Of a stretch of DNA of 64,000 nt, positions 60,228 to 64,000 are shown piece by piece. The position numbers and the translations under genes are program-made. This DNA is from Clostridium sp. AM22-11AC. Its GTDB lineage: Bacteria > Bacillota > Clostridia > Lachnospirales > Lachnospiraceae. Each line of letters opens with the position of its first letter. Position 1 is the first letter of the stretch. The stretch covers positions 372,001 to 436,000 of the forward strand of contig NZ_QUCM01000001.1 of NCBI RefSeq assembly GCF_003473545.1, given 5' to 3'. The notes under the pieces are model-generated. The model saw only the letters and a program-made list of their open reading frames with translations, had not been told where the DNA came from and searched no databases.

Positions 60228-62645
60228 CTAGTTCCCGTTTTTCTCCATGCTGTAATTGTCACGGAACAACTGTACTAATCGTTCATCCGGTTCTTTAAAT
60301 GGATGATCCAGATCTACTTTTGCCAGCATATTTCCCCATTCAAAGGTAAGATCTCTTAAGGTCCCTTCTGCGATCATATCTTCGATGATCTGTGTGGCTC
60401 TGGGCTGGTCTGCCAGATATCCCGCCTGTACATATATATATTCGGTTCCGGCCCATTTTAAATATTCTTCAAAATATGCCAGTTTTTTTACAAGATACAC
60501 ATCCCCACCGCTTCCTGTTATATCATAATAACTCTGGACGCTGCAGGCCATATCTAACACCTGGGGGTGAAAGCCAAAGGCTACTACCCGGGTTTTAGGT
60601 GTAAAACGGGAATAAAGTTCCTTACAGCCTCTTCGTTCCCAGCTTTTATGTGTATGATGACGATGGTCATAATATCCTCTGTTTACCAGTTTAAAAGAGG
60701 TAAAGCCCGGGCATCCTGCCCAGCTGGTAGAGGATGCGATCAGGGTATTGAAGAGAAAGAATGGAACGGCCAGTAAACAGATGCCGGACCTGAGGATCTT
60801 TTTCGTTTCCACTGCTGCACTGCCTGTTGTAACTGCGGCAATGTTTTCTGTCTCTTCTGTTTTTAGCCAGTATCCTGTGATCCGCACGGTACTGATCGCC
60901 GCTACTGCATACACCAGTATGAAATAATTTCCATCTATCTGGGCAAGTGTGTAAATGCTGGCCGCGGAACCAATTAACAGTGTGATCATAAGAAAACCAT
61001 CAAAGAAATCTAACTGGGAGATCTGCTGATGCTTTATAAACCTCGTTATTACCTGAAAGATCCAGAATAACAGGAGTGCTGTTACAAGCACTGTTCCCCA
61101 GGCAATGATCACGTGTTCCATATCTTCTCCTACCGGAGAGATCAGTACTCCCTTTAACCGTTCCAGCAGCCGGTGTATTTTTTCTCCCCTGGAAAGGACA
61201 GACGGATCACCGATCACATGGGAAAAGTTATAGGGATATTTTACTTTAAAACCTATCTTTTCAAAGAAATTTGCATATACAGAAGTTACCGGAACTCCTG
61301 TAAGCAGCCAGGTTCGATACCACAATCCTGCTGTTGCAAATAATGGCAGGATCCATGTTAAAAATGCTCTTTTTTCCGGTTTTCCTGTCTTTTTAAAGAT
61401 CAGGAGACTGACAAGCCCCACACCGCCTAAGGCTGTAGAAAATACAAGAGCCGTTGGTTTGTAAACCAGTGAAAGAAGATAAACAGCTACCGCAAAGATG
61501 AGCCATATATTTTCTCTGACAACTGCCAGACAGAGAAAATCATAAATAATAAGCTGACACATTAAGGTAATACTGTCACTTTTAGCAGAAACCGCCATAT
61601 TCATAATACCTGGGATCGCACTGACCAGCGCTCCTGTCCAGAAACCGACTGTTTTTCCGCTGAAACGCGCACCCATAACTGCGGCTGTCACTACACTGAC
61701 TATGGTTGTCCAGAAAGTAAAGGAAAGGACAAATCCGTAAGTCGGTGTACCGGATAAGGGAAGCACCAGTACTTCTGCTCCCTTGCTGTAGGTATACACC
61801 AGATTGATCAGCCCCAGATTTTTATAAATACCGTTTCCATTATCCAGGACATAGGCGGAACGCAGTCCATAGTGGAGAGAGTCATAGTCCAGTTCATGGT
61901 TTGAACGGCCTGCCTGAAGAAAGAACATGGTGAGGATGAATGCAAGAAGAGCTGCCTGAAGCACGGTTTCCGGCATGACTGCACGGAATAGATTGCTGCA
62001 CTTACTGACCACATTCTGTTTTTTCATCCCTGACATATCTGCAATCTGTTCTGTTTTCAGACAGTTATCCACAGACCTGCCAAAATTTTTTTTATTTTTC
62101 CACAGGAAAATTGCCGTAATCCCCAGAGCAAGCAGCAACGCCAGCTTTCTCCAGAGCCCGATTCCCCCATGTCCTGTAAGAGATACTGCACATACAAGGA
62201 CCATCCATGCTGCGCTTCCGGTGGTCAGCCCCAGAAGGATCTTCTCCCAGACAGGAAAAACAACTTTGTTTTTTCTTCCAATATTTTCCAAAAAACAGTT
62301 GTTGATGCAAATGCCATATCCAGCCAGCGTTCCCATCCACACACCAGCCCCTATCAGCGGGATCAGTATCCTGTGTCCCCAGAGGAACAAAAGCCAGCCG
62401 GGTATCAGACAGGCTATAGCCAGTCCTCTTTTTTCCCTGCTTTTTACTGCCAGGCATAACCACCATAAATTCCATAAAAACAGGACAGACAGTTCCATTA
62501 GCATCCGTCCTGTTTCTTTCTTTTGTAATGTTCTCCCCAAAGGGCCATGAAGTATCAGTCTGTTTGCAGCTGTCCCGATCAGAGCAATTGCCACCACCCA
62601 GAATACAGCCAGCAAAAGACCTTCTTTCCCTCGTCTACTCCCCAT
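60228..62645 (-). CDS. Large GT-C-like membrane glycosyltransferase, unassigned
   Basis: 805 residues, one of the larger members of this plan. About fourteen or more helices; the outer-loop motif ELDYDSLHYG near 245 matches the Asp-containing motif of GT39/ArnT-like proteins. The last 150 residues are soluble (GGDVYLVKKLAYFEEYLKWA). The ribosome-binding site (AAGGAAC) is moderate. It lies 17 nt before the next gene on the transcript. Sugar and acceptor are unknown. Confidence 0.7.
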   Translation of the reverse strand: MGSRRGKEGLLLAVFWVVAIALIGTAANRLILHGPLGRTLQKKETGRMLMELSVLFLWNLWWLCLAVKSREKRGLAIACLIPGWLLFLWGHRILIPLIGAGVWMGTLAGYGICINNCFLENIGRKNKVVFPVWEKILLGLTTGSAAWMVLVCAVSLTGHGGIGLWRKLALLLALGITAIFLWKNKKNFGRSVDNCLKTEQIADMSGMKKQNVVSKCSNLFRAVMPETVLQAALLAFILTMFFLQAGRSNHELDYDSLHYGLRSAYVLDNGNGIYKNLGLINLVYTYSKGAEVLVLPLSGTPTYGFVLSFTFWTTIVSVVTAAVMGARFSGKTVGFWTGALVSAIPGIMNMAVSAKSDSITLMCQLIIYDFLCLAVVRENIWLIFAVAVYLLSLVYKPTALVFSTALGGVGLVSLLIFKKTGKPEKRAFLTWILPLFATAGLWYRTWLLTGVPVTSVYANFFEKIGFKVKYPYNFSHVIGDPSVLSRGEKIHRLLERLKGVLISPVGEDMEHVIIAWGTVLVTALLLFWIFQVITRFIKHQQISQLDFFDGFLMITLLIGSAASIYTLAQIDGNYFILVYAVAAISTVRITGYWLKTEETENIAAVTTGSAAVETKKILRSGICLLAVPFFLFNTLIASSTSWAGCPGFTSFKLVNRGYYDHRHHTHKSWERRGCKELYSRFTPKTRVVAFGFHPQVLDMACSVQSYYDITGSGGDVYLVKKLAYFEEYLKWAGTEYIYVQAGYLADQPRATQIIEDMIAEGTLRDLTFEWGNMLAKVDLDHPFKEPDERLVQLFRDNYSMEKNGN

Positions 62646-62668
62646 TTTAACTTGTTCCTTTTAACTCT

Positions 62669-63454
62669 TTACTCGTATTCCTTATAAGCGGAAGAATATC
62701 CCTTCATGATGAGTTTTACTACCGCTTTAGGCCAAAATCTGGCAAACATTTCTGCCTCTTCCCTGGCTCTCCGGTTGTCTTTGATGCAGGCATTTGTAGT
62801 AGCGCCCTCATGGACCCGGTAATAGATCAGCGGCTTTTCCACACAGATAAACCTGCCTTTTTCTCCTGCCAGCTGTACCATGTGGTCCCAGTCTAAGGCA
62901 AACTGATACTCAGACTGGACAAATGGTTCTCCCAACCGCTTTTTGCTGTAGGTTGTTGCCGGACAGCAGATGGGATTGCCAAGTACCAGGGGCATTATTT
63001 TTATCCATTTTAAACCGCAAAGAATATGAAACCGAAGGGGAAGACGTAAAAGACGCTTCACCCACAGCATTTTATCCCCGGTAATTACCTTTTTATTTTT
63101 CACAATGGCATAATCAGAGGTAAATACAGTCATATCCGGATATTTTTCAGCTGCCTTTAACAGTTCTTCCCCATAGTTTTTGCAGTACATATCGTCCTGA
63201 TGGGCAATAGTGACAAACTCTGCATCTGCCATGGAATAAGCATAGTTCCAGTCATCCCGGATATTGCTTTTTCCTTCCCGGATGTAGTAGGGCAGATCAT
63301 ATTTTTCTGCCATAGCTCCCAAAAACGGGCTTGGTGTGGAAGTACAAAGGATCACCGGCGAAGTTACATTCTGGGCTTTCAAAGACTTTATGCAGCTTTC
63401 CAGATAAGGAGAATCCCCATAGGCAGGGATCGCATATACATGCTTATGACTCAT
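62669..63454 (-). CDS. Family 2 glycosyltransferase
   Basis: 261 residues. GT-A fold: YAIPAYGDSPYLESCIKSL at the start, IREGKSNIRDDWNYA and AHQDDMY as the metal-binding acidic motif, then RLGEPFVQSEYQFALDWDHMVQ and YRVHEGATTN. No membrane helix. It would add a sugar to the growing repeat unit on the cytoplasmic side. It overlaps the isomerase stop by 11 nt, so the two are coupled. Confidence 0.88.
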   Translation of the reverse strand: MSHKHVYAIPAYGDSPYLESCIKSLKAQNVTSPVILCTSTPSPFLGAMAEKYDLPYYIREGKSNIRDDWNYAYSMADAEFVTIAHQDDMYCKNYGEELLKAAEKYPDMTVFTSDYAIVKNKKVITGDKMLWVKRLLRLPLRFHILCGLKWIKIMPLVLGNPICCPATTYSKKRLGEPFVQSEYQFALDWDHMVQLAGEKGRFICVEKPLIYYRVHEGATTNACIKDNRRAREEAEMFARFWPKAVVKLIMKGYSSAYKEYE

Positions 63455-64000
63455 AAAAATGATCCTCCAGCATTAAGCACAGGGCATGGTATACAGGAAG
63501 ATGCAGTTCCTGGATCTTAAAGGTTTCCTGTACCGGAACGATGATAGATACATCTGAAAATTCTTTGATCCGTCCGCCGTCACGGCCGGTCAGTCCGATC
63601 ACAGTCACACCTAATGCTTTTGCTGCAGTTGCTGCATAAAGCACATTTTTAGAATTGCCGGAAGTCGTAATTCCCAGGAATACATCTCCTTTTTTAGCGT
63701 AGCCATACAGCTGCTGGGCAAATACCATATCTCCGTTTACATCATTGGAAAAAGCGGTAGTCAATGCCCCATGGCCGGTGAGTGCAATGGCCGGAAGTCC
63801 GCCCTGGAGATTTTCTGCCAGTTTTTCCCCCATCTGAGGGTCTGCTGCCTTTAAAGCCTGGGCTAGTTCTGCTGATACAGGACGGCGTTTTACAAAGCCT
63901 TTCATCAGCTCTCCTACAATATGTTCGCTGTCAGAGCAGCTTCCGCCATTGCCTGCGATCATCAGTTTCCCGCCCTTTTCATAGCAGTCTCTCATGATCT
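63444..64000 (-). CDS. SIS-domain phosphoheptose isomerase, GmhA-like (5' end outside window)
   Basis: At least 183 residues; the frame is open to base 64000 and the ATG at 63995 is probably internal, because GmhA proteins have about 25-35 more residues first. SIS motifs: IAGNGGSCSDSEHIVGEL and GITTSGNSKNV, then the C-terminal metal and substrate region (QELHLPVYHALCLMLEDHF). GmhA converts sedoheptulose 7-phosphate to heptose 7-phosphate, feeding heptose into cell-surface glycans. No other heptose gene is visible; it may lie beyond the edge. Confidence 0.85.
   Translation of the reverse strand, partial: IMRDCYEKGGKLMIAGNGGSCSDSEHIVGELMKGFVKRRPVSAELAQALKAADPQMGEKLAENLQGGLPAIALTGHGALTTAFSNDVNGDMVFAQQLYGYAKKGDVFLGITTSGNSKNVLYAATAAKALGVTVIGLTGRDGGRIKEFSDVSIIVPVQETFKIQELHLPVYHALCLMLEDHFYES

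Overview
The window looks like a chromosomal segment of a Gram-positive anaerobe of the Clostridia, most likely Lachnospiraceae. Pointers are strong AGGAGG ribosome-binding sites, sigma-A promoters with TTGACA/TATAAT boxes, the [FeFe]-hydrogenase maturase HydE, citrate lyase, a YesM/YesN-type two-component system and a surface protein with His/Cys-rich and InlB-type repeats. I see no rRNA, tRNA, CRISPR array, phage or transposase gene. The genus is not determined.

Layout. (1) 1-6524: a surface-signalling island read leftwards: a coupled 47-aa ORF, an ECF sigma factor, a small membrane protein, a seven-helix membrane protein and a frameshifted PrsW-type intramembrane protease, then a terminator, a second small membrane protein and a very large secreted protein that runs off the left edge. 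(2) 6687-12390: an XdhC-family protein behind a structured leader, a histidine phosphatase, hydE, csoR and a heavy-metal P-type ATPase whose promoter carries CsoR-like operators. (3) 12432-26288: a tricarboxylate locus with citF, citE, citD, an aconitase-type hydratase, a LysR regulator, asnB, a carboxylate transporter, a PrpF-type isomerase, an isocitrate dehydrogenase-like enzyme and a second LysR regulator carrying two DNA-binding domains. Five copies of an exactly 49-bp structured repeat, with compensatory changes in the outer stem, sit in its gaps. (4) 26431-31816: metY, a LysR regulator, an AGCS symporter and a zinc phospholipase C-like protein. (5) 31838-43249: an L-arabinose operon (araD, araB, araA), a YtfQRT/YjfF-type sugar ABC importer and its two-component system. 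(6) 43369-50750: an exported MBL-fold protein with a lipoprotein, a BCCT transporter, an HPr-like protein without phosphorylation residues, and a TetR operon with two exported TolC-like proteins. (7) 50783-64000: a cell-surface polysaccharide cluster with GT2 enzymes, LicD, RfbF/G/H for CDP-3,6-dideoxyhexose precursors, three GT-C-like membrane proteins and a GmhA-like isomerase cut by the right edge.

How it may work together. In region 3 the PrpF-like enzyme could interconvert trans- and cis-aconitate, the hydratase cis-aconitate, citrate and isocitrate, citrate lyase could split citrate to acetate and oxaloacetate, and the dehydrogenase could yield 2-oxoglutarate. The hydratase and dehydrogenase promoters have the same layout: an ATAGG(T/C)AAA box overlapping the -35 and another about three turns upstream. 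This suggests joint control by the two related LysR proteins. Regions 5 and 7 read as long single-direction operons. The items most worth following are the 49-bp repeat family, the tricarboxylate locus with its tandem-HTH regulator, the TolC-like pair in an apparent monoderm, the ECF/PrsW island, and two very long hairpins around the polysaccharide genes.
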